Assembly (NCBI GenBank): GCA_050945755.1
Contig: JBMNTN010000015.1
Location: forward strand, 1-39,668
DNA: 39,668 nt
DNA from: JAQVXR01 sp050945755
GTDB lineage: Bacteria > Bacillota > Dehalobacteriia > Dehalobacteriales > Dehalobacteriaceae
Direction of reading: 5' to 3'
A program made the position numbers and the translations under genes. The notes beneath the pieces are model-generated. The model was not told the origin of the DNA, searched no databases, and saw nothing but the letters and a program-made list of their open reading frames with translations. Shown here one piece after another: positions 7,957 to 15,517 of the stretch. Every line of letters begins with the position of its first letter. Positions within the stretch are counted from its first letter, which is position 1.

Positions 7957-9357
7957 TTACTCTTTAACCCAAACTTCACATCCCTGAAAAGGGTTAGCCG
8001 TGCCCAGGTAAAGCCTGCGGCCGGCAGGAAGAATGTTTCTCAGTCCGTAGTTGCATGGATTGCCCATTCCGTCAAGGGTCACTGGTTGCCAGACTTTGCC
8101 TGTACTTGACCGCCATAATTCAAAACCGAAGTTTTCCACCATCGAATCCAGAGATGAGGGCAAAAGCTCCAGGAGAGGGTCGAGGTAATACTCATTTAAA
8201 AGTTTTTTCAGGATACGCGGGTCGCTCACTTGATTAAACAGGTTCTTGACAAAATCCCGGTTTGTTTCAAAGAGTGAAGAAAGTAAGGGCAGGAGAAGGT
8301 TTGACCAGTTCCAGGTACCTAAATAAAATTCGTTGTTATATTCTTTTAATTGCCAGCAGTAACCTTGACTAATGTCACCGAAACCGGAGGGATACAAGCC
8401 TTTGTTGCGCCTGCCGGTAGTCGGTACTGTCGGGACAACGGGATTTCCGCCTACGATTACGTCCCAGCGGTCGTCGGGGTGGATTCTGATCAGGTCAAAT
8501 GGTTTGGGTGGAATAAAATTTTTCTCCGGGTCAATACTGCTAATGGCAAAGGAGATCGCGGTACCGACATAAAGGTGATAGCGAAACACTCCCATGGTAA
8601 GAGGGATTTCATTTAAGGCATCACCGGCACCTTTATCTACGACCAGTGTCCAGTCATCAGTTTCCGGGGTTGGTCCATTGGTACGCCAAACTTCGAATCC
8701 TCCAACGGGAGCAGTGGCCACATAGATCCGCCCGTTATAGCTGATCATGGTGACAATGTGCCCGCGGGGATTTTTCTCCGGGTCACCGGCAGCACATGCC
8801 AATTGCCAACCTTCTCTTTGGGGATCGGAACTGACATAGATGGGAGTACTCTCTTCACCTAGAGCCACCATATAGAGTTTGCCGCGATGATTAATCATTG
8901 CTCTGGTCGAGTCTGCGTTAATATCCGTGACTAATGGAATCCAGTCTATGCCGTTTAGCGATTTTAATATGATCAGATTGGAGCCGTCGGTATAGCAACC
9001 GGCATAAAGAGCTGTTTCTCCTTCCGGTGTTGTATATGTAGTCATAAAGCGAAACCCGACAATGTCCAACTCTGCTGGGGCTTTGTAAACATTTTGCCAT
9101 GTCTGGGAACCGTCTTTTTTGTAGCGCCAGATTTCTGCGTTCATATCCAGTTGCTTGGGCACAAAGGTTTCCGGAACCTGAAAACCTGGGATTAAACCGG
9201 ATTGCAAGACGGAATAAACAATATTTCTACCTGTCCCGACATACAGATAATCCCCGAATTCCTCCATTGACCAGGCATAGTTGTTTTGCTTAGCGTTATC
9301 CTGGTCGTGCTTATCAAATCCGTTTACCGGGGTAATTTTTTTAAATCCGTGTGCCAT
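7957..9357 (-). CDS. Probable seven-bladed beta-propeller protein, cytoplasmic
   Basis: 466 residues on the minus strand, with AAAGGAGT upstream of the ATG at 9357. I see seven copies of a short 'L/I-Y-x-G/A-T' strand motif: YLYVGTG, ALYAGCY, KLYMVAL, RIYVATA, HLYVGTA, EFYLGTW and RLYLGTA. Several are followed by a 'G-x-E-V-W-R' type strand (GGFEVWRT, FGFELWRSS, QGCEVWVKE). This indicates a seven-bladed propeller. A helical insert (about residues 345-410, FETNRDFVKNLFNQ...) breaks one blade. No signal peptide or transmembrane segment is present, so it is probably cytoplasmic unless exported by another route. No catalytic motif is recognisable, and I cannot assign a substrate. It stands alone between two + strand units. 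Confidence 0.75.
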   Translation of the reverse strand: MAHGFKKITPVNGFDKHDQDNAKQNNYAWSMEEFGDYLYVGTGRNIVYSVLQSGLIPGFQVPETFVPKQLDMNAEIWRYKKDGSQTWQNVYKAPAELDIVGFRFMTTYTTPEGETALYAGCYTDGSNLIILKSLNGIDWIPLVTDINADSTRAMINHRGKLYMVALGEESTPIYVSSDPQREGWQLACAAGDPEKNPRGHIVTMISYNGRIYVATAPVGGFEVWRTNGPTPETDDWTLVVDKGAGDALNEIPLTMGVFRYHLYVGTAISFAISSIDPEKNFIPPKPFDLIRIHPDDRWDVIVGGNPVVPTVPTTGRRNKGLYPSGFGDISQGYCWQLKEYNNEFYLGTWNWSNLLLPLLSSLFETNRDFVKNLFNQVSDPRILKKLLNEYYLDPLLELLPSSLDSMVENFGFELWRSSTGKVWQPVTLDGMGNPCNYGLRNILPAGRRLYLGTANPFQGCEVWVKE

Positions 9358-9560
9358 ATAGCTTTACTCCTTTCCAGATTGGTTCTATTATCGGTATATG
9401 AACAGTTGGCGGCATGTGTGAAAATTTATTTAAGCGTAAATACTAAACACCAAAGATGGGGCAAGAGGATAATCCCGGTTTATTAATGGCATAAGAAGGA
9501 ACTTCTATAGATGTGTCGAATATAAGCTCTGAAAAAATAAAAATTATTTCTCCGAGTTAT
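9358..9560. other. Intergenic region with no identifiable gene
   Basis: This stretch lies between the divergent beta-propeller gene and the tup leader. It must hold the promoters for both. A TATAAG at 9521-9526 is a possible -10 for the tup transcript, but the -35 is poor. I see no convincing ORF or repeat. Confidence 0.4.
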
Positions 9561-9570
9561 GGGCCCTAAG

Positions 9571-9672
9571 GTTAATCTACGGGCTGATAACCACGCTTAA
9601 AAATTTTAAGCAAACGGTAAAACTGGGAAACTGTTTTGCCCCCCCGTCTGGAAAGGAGGTAATGAGGTAGTA
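9571..9672 (+). ncRNA. Candidate molybdenum/tungsten cofactor (Moco/Tuco) riboswitch
   Basis: The 3' part, CCCGTCTGGAAAGGAGG at 9643-9659, closely resembles the conserved CCCGTATCTGGAAAGG segment of the E. coli moaA Moco leader. Around it, CTAC (9577-9580) can pair with GTAG (9667-9670) and CGGG (9580-9583) with CCCG (9643-9646). Two internal hairpins are clear: GCTTAAAA/TTTTAAGC (9595-9611) and GGTAAAAC/GTTTTGCC (9616-9640). A terminator follows and the next gene is the tungstate-binding protein tupA. The family call is by eye, and a covariance search against RF01055 is needed to settle it. Confidence 0.65.
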
Positions 9673-9685
9673 ATATTAAGTGTTT

Positions 9686-9718
9686 AATCCAGTCGGTGAC
9701 TGGATTTTTGTTTTTTAT
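9686..9718 (+). terminator. Intrinsic terminator in the tup leader
   Basis: AATCCAGTC (9686-9694), a GGT loop and GACTGGATT (9698-9706) form a perfect 9-bp stem followed by TTTGTTTTTT. It lies between the putative riboswitch and tupA, so it is best read as the expression platform. Confidence 0.85.
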
Positions 9719-9776
9719 AAAACAAAAATGGCACATGGGGTAGAAATTGTTTTGAATGAAAAAAGGAGTGAAGAAA

Positions 9777-10682
9777 TTGATTAAAAAGTGTTTTGCAAAC
9801 AAATTCTCTTTATTGTTTTTGATAATGCTGTTAACATTAAGCATAGGTTTTGGATGTGCTTCTCAAGATGCGGAAAATCCTGCAGGAGATCAAGAACAAG
9901 GTACTCCTGAACAGGGCTCGGCTGACGCATGGACGGCGCCGGAAGGGATAGAAGGGGATATAATACTTGCTACCACTACCAGTACCGAGGATTCCGGACT
10001 GCTGGATGTCTTGATTCCGGCCTTTGAAGAAAAAGCTAATATCAAAGTAGATGTTGTGGCCGTAGGAACCGGACAAGCAATTCAACTGGGGAAAGACGGA
10101 AATGCCGATGTCATTTTAGTCCATGCCCGCGCATCTGAAGATCAATTTGTCAGCGAAGGCTTTGGCTCCAATGCTTGGGATGTGATGTACAATCAGTATT
10201 TGATTGTCGGTCCGGCAGATGATCCGGCGGGAATTAACGGGATGACAGATGCAGCCAAAGCTTTACAAACGATTGCGGAAAAAGAAGCGAAATTTGTCTC
10301 CCGCGGTGATGACTCCGGTACCCATAAGAAGGAACTGACACTATGGAAGAATGCCGATCTTGATCCTAACGGGACTGAATGGTATGTCTCTGCCGGTCAA
10401 GGAATGGGTGCTACCTTACGGATGGCGGATGAAATCGGAGGCTATACTTTAACCGACGAGGCAACTTTTATTGCTCAAGAAGATTTGGATCTAGTGGTGC
10501 AGGTGCAGGGGGATGAAATCCTCTTTAATCCTTACGGTATTATTAAAGTCAATTCTACCGAAAAGCCGGTTGCAGCGGATGCTTTGATTAGTTTTGTCAC
10601 TAGCACGGAAGGCCAGAATATCATTAAAGACTTTCAGGTAAACGGAAAATCTCTGTTTGTACCCGACGCGCAGCAAAGATAA
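9777..10682 (+). CDS. tupA: Tungstate ABC transporter substrate-binding lipoprotein TupA
   Basis: 301 residues from TTG 9777, chosen because AAAGGAG lies 8 bases upstream; ATG 9756 is an in-frame alternative without a site. The N-terminus is a lipoprotein signal peptide ending SIGFGC, with lipidated Cys27. The mature protein begins after an acidic linker and shows the TupA hallmark ILATTTSTEDSGLLD, which binds the oxyanion, then VGTGQAIQLGKDGNADVILVHAR and FVSRGDDSGTHKKEL. The family captures tungstate with very high affinity outside the membrane. The permease and ATPase follow at once. A riboswitch candidate upstream suggests repression when tungsten or molybdenum cofactor is plentiful. Confidence 0.93.
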   Translation: MIKKCFANKFSLLFLIMLLTLSIGFGCASQDAENPAGDQEQGTPEQGSADAWTAPEGIEGDIILATTTSTEDSGLLDVLIPAFEEKANIKVDVVAVGTGQAIQLGKDGNADVILVHARASEDQFVSEGFGSNAWDVMYNQYLIVGPADDPAGINGMTDAAKALQTIAEKEAKFVSRGDDSGTHKKELTLWKNADLDPNGTEWYVSAGQGMGATLRMADEIGGYTLTDEATFIAQEDLDLVVQVQGDEILFNPYGIIKVNSTEKPVAADALISFVTSTEGQNIIKDFQVNGKSLFVPDAQQR

Positions 10683-10694
10683 GGAGACTTCAAT

Positions 10695-11387
10695 GTGGAA
10701 GGGACTTCTCCAGGTGTAATGGAAACAATAATACAATTATTTCTTGGTCAGGGAGACCTGTACGATATTATTTTTCTCTCTCTGAGGGTGTCTTTAACGG
10801 CAGTAGCACTGGGGATGCTTTTTGGCATCCCCACTGGTGCTTTTTTGTTTTTTGGCAGGTTTCCTGGGAAAAAATTGGCCGTCAATATTGTTTATACTTT
10901 GATGGGGCTTCCGCCGGTGCTCGCCGGATTAATTGTCTATTTGATTATTTCCCGCAAGGGCCCTTTGGGGGAATGGCAGCTTTTATTCACTCCGACGGCA
11001 ATGATGATTGCCCAGTTTATTCTGGTGTTTCCTATTATTGCCGGCTTATCCATGGTGGCCATCAAAAGCAAGGCAGACCGCTATACGGAGGCAGCGGTCT
11101 CTTTGGGGGCAAATTCATGGCAGACGGCATTGACGGTTATTAAGGAAGCCAAAATTGGCATTTTCGGCGGTATTATTACCGCTTTTGGTCGGGCGATTGC
11201 CGAGGTCGGGGCGGTGATGCTGGTCGGCGGTAATATTGAGCATAGTACCCGGGTGATGACAACCGCCATTGTCTTGGAAACCCGCCGGGGCAATTTTGAA
11301 TTGGCTTTAAGCCTGGGGGTTGTCCTTTTGGCTGTTTCCTTTATCACTAATACAGTGGTCCAGTTTTTTCAGCGTGAGGGAAAATAA
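10695..11387 (+). CDS. tupB: Tungstate ABC transporter permease TupB
   Basis: 230 residues from GTG 10695, with AAGGAG at 10681-10686. About five transmembrane helices are visible, with the ABC-permease EAA loop near residues 130-160 (YTEAAVSLGANSWQTALTVIKEAKIGIFGG), where it contacts the ATPase. VGAVMLVGGNIEHSTRVMTTAIVLE is typical of TupB/ModB-like permeases. It forms the membrane channel for tungstate. The stop overlaps the tupC start by one base (TAATG), so the genes are translationally coupled. Confidence 0.92.
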   Translation: MEGTSPGVMETIIQLFLGQGDLYDIIFLSLRVSLTAVALGMLFGIPTGAFLFFGRFPGKKLAVNIVYTLMGLPPVLAGLIVYLIISRKGPLGEWQLLFTPTAMMIAQFILVFPIIAGLSMVAIKSKADRYTEAAVSLGANSWQTALTVIKEAKIGIFGGIITAFGRAIAEVGAVMLVGGNIEHSTRVMTTAIVLETRRGNFELALSLGVVLLAVSFITNTVVQFFQREGK

Positions 11388-12127
11388 TGATGAATCAGTC
11401 TGTTTTAGAGCTTAAAAAAGTTGATAAAAAGTTTGGTAACCGGCAGGTATTAAAGGAAATCAGCTATCAGTTTTATCCTCAAGTGATTTATGGTTTAGTG
11501 GGACCTAGCGGAGCGGGGAAAAGCACGATTTTACGCATTCTTGATTTGCTGGAGGAGCCAAGCCAAGGAGAAATTTTCTACCGGGGGAAACCTGTCGGGC
11601 GCGGACGGAGTGAACGTCTTAAAGTGCGCCGGCGAATCGGGATGGTTTTTCAGCAGCCGGTACTTTTCTCCGGAACGGTTTTAGATAATATTTTTTACGG
11701 GTTAAAGGTACGGGGAGAAAAGTTTGGGGCAAACAAGGATAAATTAAAGGATATTTTAAAGTTGGTAGGACTGGAGGAAATGGAAAAACAGAAGGCGACC
11801 ACCTTATCCGGTGGGGAGGCCCAGCGTTTGGCGTTGGCCCGGGTGCTGGTGTTGGAGCCGGAAGTTCTTTTATTGGATGAGCCAACAGCTAATCTTGATC
11901 CTACTAATGTGAATATAATCGAAAAGGTGCTGCTGGAAATTCGGGAAAGATTTGGCACCACCATTGTGATTGTCACTCACAACCTGTTTCAAGCCAAAAG
12001 GTTGGTCGATGAGATTTTATTGATTTATGACGGCCGGTTGGTAGAAGCCAAACCGGCGGAGGAGATGTTTCGCGCACCGGAGCATCCTCTCTCCCAGGCA
12101 TTCATACGCGGGGAATTGGTTTTTTAA
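11387..12127 (+). CDS. tupC: Tungstate ABC transporter ATP-binding protein TupC
   Basis: 246 residues. Walker A is GPSGAGKST near residue 40, the Q-loop is GMVFQQPVLF, the signature is LSGGEAQRLALARVL, Walker B is VLLLDEPTANLD, and the switch histidine is in IVIVTHNL. It is a cytoplasmic ATPase energising tungstate import with TupB. The C-terminus ends APEHPLSQAFIRGELVF without a long regulatory domain, unlike ModC, which supports TupC. It is the last gene of the operon; a bidirectional terminator lies about 250 bases downstream, beyond repeat copies. Confidence 0.92.
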   Translation: MMNQSVLELKKVDKKFGNRQVLKEISYQFYPQVIYGLVGPSGAGKSTILRILDLLEEPSQGEIFYRGKPVGRGRSERLKVRRRIGMVFQQPVLFSGTVLDNIFYGLKVRGEKFGANKDKLKDILKLVGLEEMEKQKATTLSGGEAQRLALARVLVLEPEVLLLDEPTANLDPTNVNIIEKVLLEIRERFGTTIVIVTHNLFQAKRLVDEILLIYDGRLVEAKPAEEMFRAPEHPLSQAFIRGELVF

Positions 12128-12128
12128 A

Positions 12129-12184
12129 AGTGCCTGCGCTCATTTATCTAATCTCGCAACGTTCCGCTTTAAAGCTTAATACCC
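12129..12184. repeat. Right-end fragment of the palindromic repeat
   Basis: GTGCCTGCGCTCATTTATCT at 12130 begins a segment of about 55 bases that is repeated almost exactly at 12321-12375. It lacks the left half of the element. It begins directly after the tupC stop codon. Confidence 0.8.
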
Positions 12185-12201
12185 TATGTCAACTAATTGC
12201 T

Positions 12202-12379
12202 GAAAGGTATTTAAGTTTTTTCGCTCCACGGGCTTCGGTCAATTAATTGTAAGAGCTCGGCCCTAAAAGGGATCGGCGCAAACTCGCTTTGCTCAAACAA
12301 GCGCCAATCCTATTCTTTTAGTGCCTGCGCTCATTTATCTAATCTCGCAACGTTCCGCTTCAAAACTTAAATACCTTTC
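12202..12379. repeat. Full copy of a modular palindromic repeat (copy A)
   Basis: The ends are perfect 14-base inverted repeats, GAAAGGTATTTAAG at 12202 and CTTAAATACCTTTC ending 12379. The interior holds a motif CACGGGCTTCGGTCA and a second palindrome, CCTAAAAGGGATCGGCGC with GCGCCAATCC and CTTTTAG. There is no coding potential. Three related copies lie at 29395-29781. Confidence 0.88.
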
Positions 12380-12381
12380 AA

Positions 12382-12414
12382 AAAAGGGTCAGGCTTAAAA
12401 AGCCAGACCCTTTT
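12382..12414. terminator. Bidirectional terminator between tupC and the tRNA genes
   Basis: AAAAGGGTCAGGCTT and AAGCCAGACCCTTTT pair over about 15 bases with one mismatch. A-rich and T-rich flanks give a U-tract in both directions, so it can end the tup transcript and the minus-strand tRNA transcript. Confidence 0.85.
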
Positions 12415-12417
12415 CTA

Positions 12418-12492
12418 TGGCTGGGGTAGCTGGATTCGAACCAACACATGGCGGATCCAGAGTCCGCTGCCTTACCGTTTGGCTATACCCCA
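12418..12492 (-). tRNA. tRNA-Gln (anticodon CTG)
   Basis: On the minus strand a 75-base cloverleaf runs from TGGGGTA to TACCCCA plus discriminator G and an encoded CCA. The anticodon stem GCGGA/TCCGC encloses loop CTCTGGA, giving anticodon CTG, which reads the Gln codon CAG. The T-arm has GTTCGAATC. It follows tRNA-Pro in the same transcript. Confidence 0.95.
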
Positions 12493-12507
12493 ATAAATAA
12501 AATAACG

Positions 12508-12584
12508 TGGTCGGGACGACAGGATTTGAACCTGCGACCACCTGATCCCAAATCAGGTGCGCTACCAAGCTGCGCTACGTCCCG
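12508..12584 (-). tRNA. tRNA-Pro (anticodon TGG)
   Basis: On the minus strand a 77-base cloverleaf has acceptor CGGGACG/CGTCCCG, discriminator A and an encoded CCA. Anticodon loop TTTGGGA gives TGG, which reads Pro codons. The T-arm has GTTCAAATC. It is the promoter-proximal tRNA, with a strong promoter just upstream. Confidence 0.95.
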
Positions 12585-12598
12585 CCAGCGCAGAAGTA

Positions 12599-12627
12599 AT
12601 TATAACTAATTTATTTAGTGAAGTCAA
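12599..12627 (-). promoter_or_regulatory. Sigma-A promoter for the tRNA-Pro/tRNA-Gln unit
   Basis: Read on the minus strand, TTGACT (12622-12627) and TATAAT (12599-12604) are separated by exactly 17 bases. The start point would fall a few bases before the tRNA-Pro 5' end. Confidence 0.88.
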
Positions 12628-12655
12628 GGGGAAGTGAACGGGAAAAATAGTCTCA

Positions 12656-12684
12656 TTGACTTTAATAGGTGCCACCGTTATTAT
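12656..12684 (+). promoter_or_regulatory. Sigma-A promoter for the DegV gene
   Basis: TTGACT at 12656-12661 and TATTAT at 12679-12684 are 17 bases apart. The DegV start lies about 50 bases downstream. It is back to back with the tRNA promoter. Confidence 0.75.
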
Positions 12685-12734
12685 AAAAAGAGGGTTTAAA
12701 TTATGGTGAAAAACTAATCAGCATGGAGGAGGTT

Positions 12735-13598
12735 ATGGGTAAGGTTAAAATTGTTACGGACAGTACCGCATATCTTCCGGATGAAATGATTGAACATTTG
12801 GGTATTTCGGTTGTGCCACTACTGGTCAATCATGAAGAAGATAGTTTTCCAGAGAATCGGGATGGGGATTATCATTTGTTTTATACAAAGCTGGCCAACT
12901 CTGAGAAGGTTCCCACTACTTCTCAACCGCCAACCGGTGAGTTCTTTGAGAAATATCAACAGTTGACGGAAGACGGCTCAGCCATCATATCGATCCATTT
13001 ATCCGGAGATTTAAGTGGTACCGTTCAATCAGCCCGGACAGCAGCAGTAATGCTGCCGGGGAGAGATATTTCCGTGGTGGATTCTCGCTTTACGGTTTCG
13101 GCGATGCTTCATATTGTCCAGGAAGCGGCGGAAATGGCAAAAGCCGGTTACTCGAAGGAAGATATCCTGGAAAAGATTAATTTTATGCAGAAGCATACCC
13201 GATTATTTTTTTTAGTCGAATCTTTGCAGTATTTACACCGAGGTGGGAGGATCGGCGGAGCGGCAGCGCTGTTTGGCACATTGCTGCAAATTAAGCCAAT
13301 TCTCGTTGTAGATGAAGGAATGATTAAAGTATACCAAAAGGTACGGACCAAAGAGCGGGCGATGCAGGTCATTGCCGATGAGGTGGAAAGCGAAATAAAA
13401 AAAGGACGCTGCCAAGACTTCCGCATTGCGGTGATTCATGTTGATAACCCTGAAGGAGCGGAAAGTTTAAAGAGTCTTTTACAGCAAAAACAGCCTGAGC
13501 TAAAGCCTGATACCTTTTTTGTGGGACCGGTCATAGGCAGTCATGTCGGACCGGGAAGCATTGGGATATCGATCACACGCGTAGGACAGGACTCATGA
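12735..13598 (+). CDS. DegV-family fatty-acid-binding protein
   Basis: 287 residues from ATG 12735; GGAGGAGG at 12725-12732 overlaps an earlier in-frame ATG at 12723, so the later start is preferred. The N-terminus KVKIVTDSTAYLPDE is the DegV signature. Further conserved segments are TSQPPTGEFFEKYQ, IISIHLSGDLSGTVQSA, VVDSRFTVSAM, LQYLHRGGRIGG, KPILVVDEGMIKVYQKVRT and the C-terminal GSHVGPGSIGI. The length is usual for the family (about 280). DegV/FakB proteins bind a fatty acid and present it to the FakA kinase for phosphorylation. No fakA is in the window, so a role as a FakB-like carrier is inferred from the family. It appears to be transcribed from its own promoter. Confidence 0.9.
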   Translation: MGKVKIVTDSTAYLPDEMIEHLGISVVPLLVNHEEDSFPENRDGDYHLFYTKLANSEKVPTTSQPPTGEFFEKYQQLTEDGSAIISIHLSGDLSGTVQSARTAAVMLPGRDISVVDSRFTVSAMLHIVQEAAEMAKAGYSKEDILEKINFMQKHTRLFFLVESLQYLHRGGRIGGAAALFGTLLQIKPILVVDEGMIKVYQKVRTKERAMQVIADEVESEIKKGRCQDFRIAVIHVDNPEGAESLKSLLQQKQPELKPDTFFVGPVIGSHVGPGSIGISITRVGQDS

Positions 13599-13666
13599 AT
13601 TTGAAATTATAAATGTGCTCAGACACATAAAAATTAAGTTAGATACTTATTTGGGGAGGCAGGAGA

Positions 13667-14287
13667 ATGAAGCGGCTGATATTAGGAGTGTTTTTGCTGC
13701 AGGTAATGATTGTAGTTGCTTTAGGAATTCCGGCAGGAGGAGCGGCCAATGCTCAATGGTGGGATGAAGGTACCGGATTACTGGTTAAGCAGGAGAACCC
13801 CGCCAAGACGATTGAATCTTTTTTCCGGCTGATGGAAAATGACGGCTTTGATGCTGCGGTTCTTTTATTTACCGAGGAGGAAAGAGCATATTTAAGCGGA
13901 GATTCATTAAAGGAAAATTTTCAAAACACGCAAATAAATGGGTCTAAACTAATTAAAGTCTTTCCATCAAGTATCACCGGTACATATGCGGTTGTAGCCT
14001 CTTTAAGGACCATTGATTTTAAAAATGAAGGCGTCCAACCGGTGATTTCCTTTCATACTTTGGTAGAGAAAAACGGCAAGTGGGAAATTATTCAGTTGTT
14101 AAATAATGCAAATATCATGGATGTAAAACAGATTATTGAACGGGCTTTAGAAGTAAGTAATAGGGTTTTAAACGATCCACTAATGGAATTTGATCAAGAT
14201 CAAAAGGCAAGTATTATCATGCAAGCTGAAATGGGTAGGCAAGTTTTGGCGCAAAACTTAGATCAATTAAACGAGATGTTAGAGTAG
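13667..14287 (+). CDS. Exported protein of unknown function, possibly NTF2-like
   Basis: 206 residues from ATG 13667 with GGGGAGGCAGGAG upstream. Residues 1-29 form a signal peptide ending near GAANAQ. The mature part begins NPAKTIESFFRLMENDGFDAAVLLFTEEE and continues with strands ITGTYAVVASLRTIDF and VISFHTLVEKNGKWEIIQL. This is the alpha/beta pattern of DUF4878/NTF2-like lipid- or ligand-binding domains, but the assignment is by pattern only. The C-terminal 50 residues are helical. There is no lipobox. It lies 68 bases after the DegV gene and before a strong terminator. Confidence 0.65.
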   Translation: MKRLILGVFLLQVMIVVALGIPAGGAANAQWWDEGTGLLVKQENPAKTIESFFRLMENDGFDAAVLLFTEEERAYLSGDSLKENFQNTQINGSKLIKVFPSSITGTYAVVASLRTIDFKNEGVQPVISFHTLVEKNGKWEIIQLLNNANIMDVKQIIERALEVSNRVLNDPLMEFDQDQKASIIMQAEMGRQVLAQNLDQLNEMLE

Positions 14288-14321
14288 AATTTTTCTGAGT
14301 GCGATAAAAAGTTCGTTAATT

Positions 14322-14373
14322 ATAGGCTCCCGGTTTTGAAAATTTGCTTTTCAAGCCGGGGGCCTATTTTTTT
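14322..14373 (+). terminator. Intrinsic terminator after the exported-protein gene
   Basis: ATAGGCTCCCGGTTTTGAAAA and TTTTCAAGCCGGGGGCCTAT form a stem of about 18 bp with a small loop, followed by TTTTTTT. It insulates the acs operon from upstream transcription. Confidence 0.9.
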
Positions 14374-14701
14374 ATACTTTTTTTCTAACTCTGCCATTGC
14401 TTGATTTCAAAAGTTTCCAGATCTTTTTTGAGGTTTATTAAAATTTTCGGGTTAAATTAATTTTATAAGTTATGGAAGTGCTCTCTGAGTCTAACAGGGG
14501 AAGAGGGCAACAAAGTAAACATTTCGCAACATATTAACCTTGTGATAAAGGGCGCAAGCAAATAGAATAAAAACAGAAACAGTGTCGTATAATGTCATGA
14601 AGTAGATACAAAAGTCGAAAATAGGCAAATTAATGATTTGTTACGACCTCATGAACAGTCTGACAATATCTGAAGGACATGAGAAAAGAGGTGTAAGGCC
14701 T
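14374..14701 (+). promoter_or_regulatory. Upstream region of the acs operon
   Basis: No gene is visible here. A perfect TATAAT at 14588-14593 is the best -10, but the matching -35 position (14565-14570, GAATAA) is poor, which would fit an activator-dependent promoter. The resulting leader would be about 100 bases before the cooC start. An A-rich tract precedes it. No known riboswitch was recognised. Confidence 0.45.
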
Positions 14702-15466
14702 GTGAAAATTGCTGTTTCGGGAAAAGGCGGCGTGGGCAAAACCACAATTTCCGCTTATTTTGTAAAGAAGTTTGCCGAAGAAGGATATCAAGTTTATGCA
14801 GTAGATGCAGATCCCGATCTAAGCTTAGGCACAGTTTTGGGATTGGAAAACAGCGCCATTGCCGGGTTAAAACCTATTGTTGATATGCGGGATGTCATTG
14901 CGGCAAAAAGCGGAGGAGGCGGTGCTTTTTATACTTTAAATCCTGATATTAATGATGTGCTTGATCAGTATTCCATTAGCATGGGGAAGATTAAGTTTTT
15001 CAAAATGGGGGCAGTAAAGCAGGGCGGTACTGCCTGTTATTGCCGTGAGAATTCCTTTTTAAATTCCTTAATGAATTCTCTTTTACTAAAAAAAGAAGAT
15101 GTTGTTGTTCTCGACATGGGAGCAGGTATTGAGCATCTAACCCGCGGGACATCCAAAGGTGTAGATGCTATTGTTGTTGTTACCGAACCAACAAAAGTGA
15201 GTGTGCAGACTGCTTTGGTCGTGACCGATTTAGCCCGAGATTTGGGCGTGAAAAATGTCAAATATATCGGCAATAAAATCCGGCGACCGGAAGAAAAGGA
15301 GTTTTTAGAAAACAACCTGCCGCCAGGAGATATTGCGGGATTTGTCAGCTTTAACGAACAAATACTTGATGCAGCTCTTGGATTGGAGTTACCTGAAAAC
15401 ACTGGGCGGTTTGAAGAAGAAATGGATGAAGTTTACCGTAAACTAATTGACAGTTTAAATAGGTAA
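14702..15466 (+). CDS. cooC: CooC-type nickel-insertion ATPase for CO dehydrogenase
   Basis: 254 residues. GTG 14702 is preferred because AAGAGGTG lies 8 bases upstream; the frame is open to ATG 14633, which would add 23 unrelated residues. The N-terminus MKIAVSGKGGVGKTT is the deviant Walker A of the MinD/SIMIBI class, with VYAVDADPDLSLG as the A' motif and VVLDMGAGIEHL as Walker B. Cys112-Tyr-Cys114 matches the CXC nickel-binding pair at the CooC dimer interface. The protein helps load nickel into the C-cluster of CODH. It is first in the acs operon, 51 bases before the acsA start. A second homologue lies at 23128. Confidence 0.92.
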   Translation: MKIAVSGKGGVGKTTISAYFVKKFAEEGYQVYAVDADPDLSLGTVLGLENSAIAGLKPIVDMRDVIAAKSGGGGAFYTLNPDINDVLDQYSISMGKIKFFKMGAVKQGGTACYCRENSFLNSLMNSLLLKKEDVVVLDMGAGIEHLTRGTSKGVDAIVVVTEPTKVSVQTALVVTDLARDLGVKNVKYIGNKIRRPEEKEFLENNLPPGDIAGFVSFNEQILDAALGLELPENTGRFEEEMDEVYRKLIDSLNR

Positions 15467-15517
15467 TTCCTTATTTATATGATTAGCATTGACATTCTGA
15501 GAAGGAGGTTTAATGGT

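Noticed and set aside
9572..9844. 90-residue minus-strand ORF in the tup leader
   Set aside because: It runs through the riboswitch, terminator and tupA start; the structured RNA explains this region better.
12129..12379. Insertion sequence
   Set aside because: The inverted repeats enclose less than 200 bases with no transposase frame; at most it is a non-autonomous element.
15479..15517. Longer N-terminus for AcsA
   Set aside because: The ribosome-binding site AAGGAGG lies after this stretch, and ATG 15518 gives the family length.
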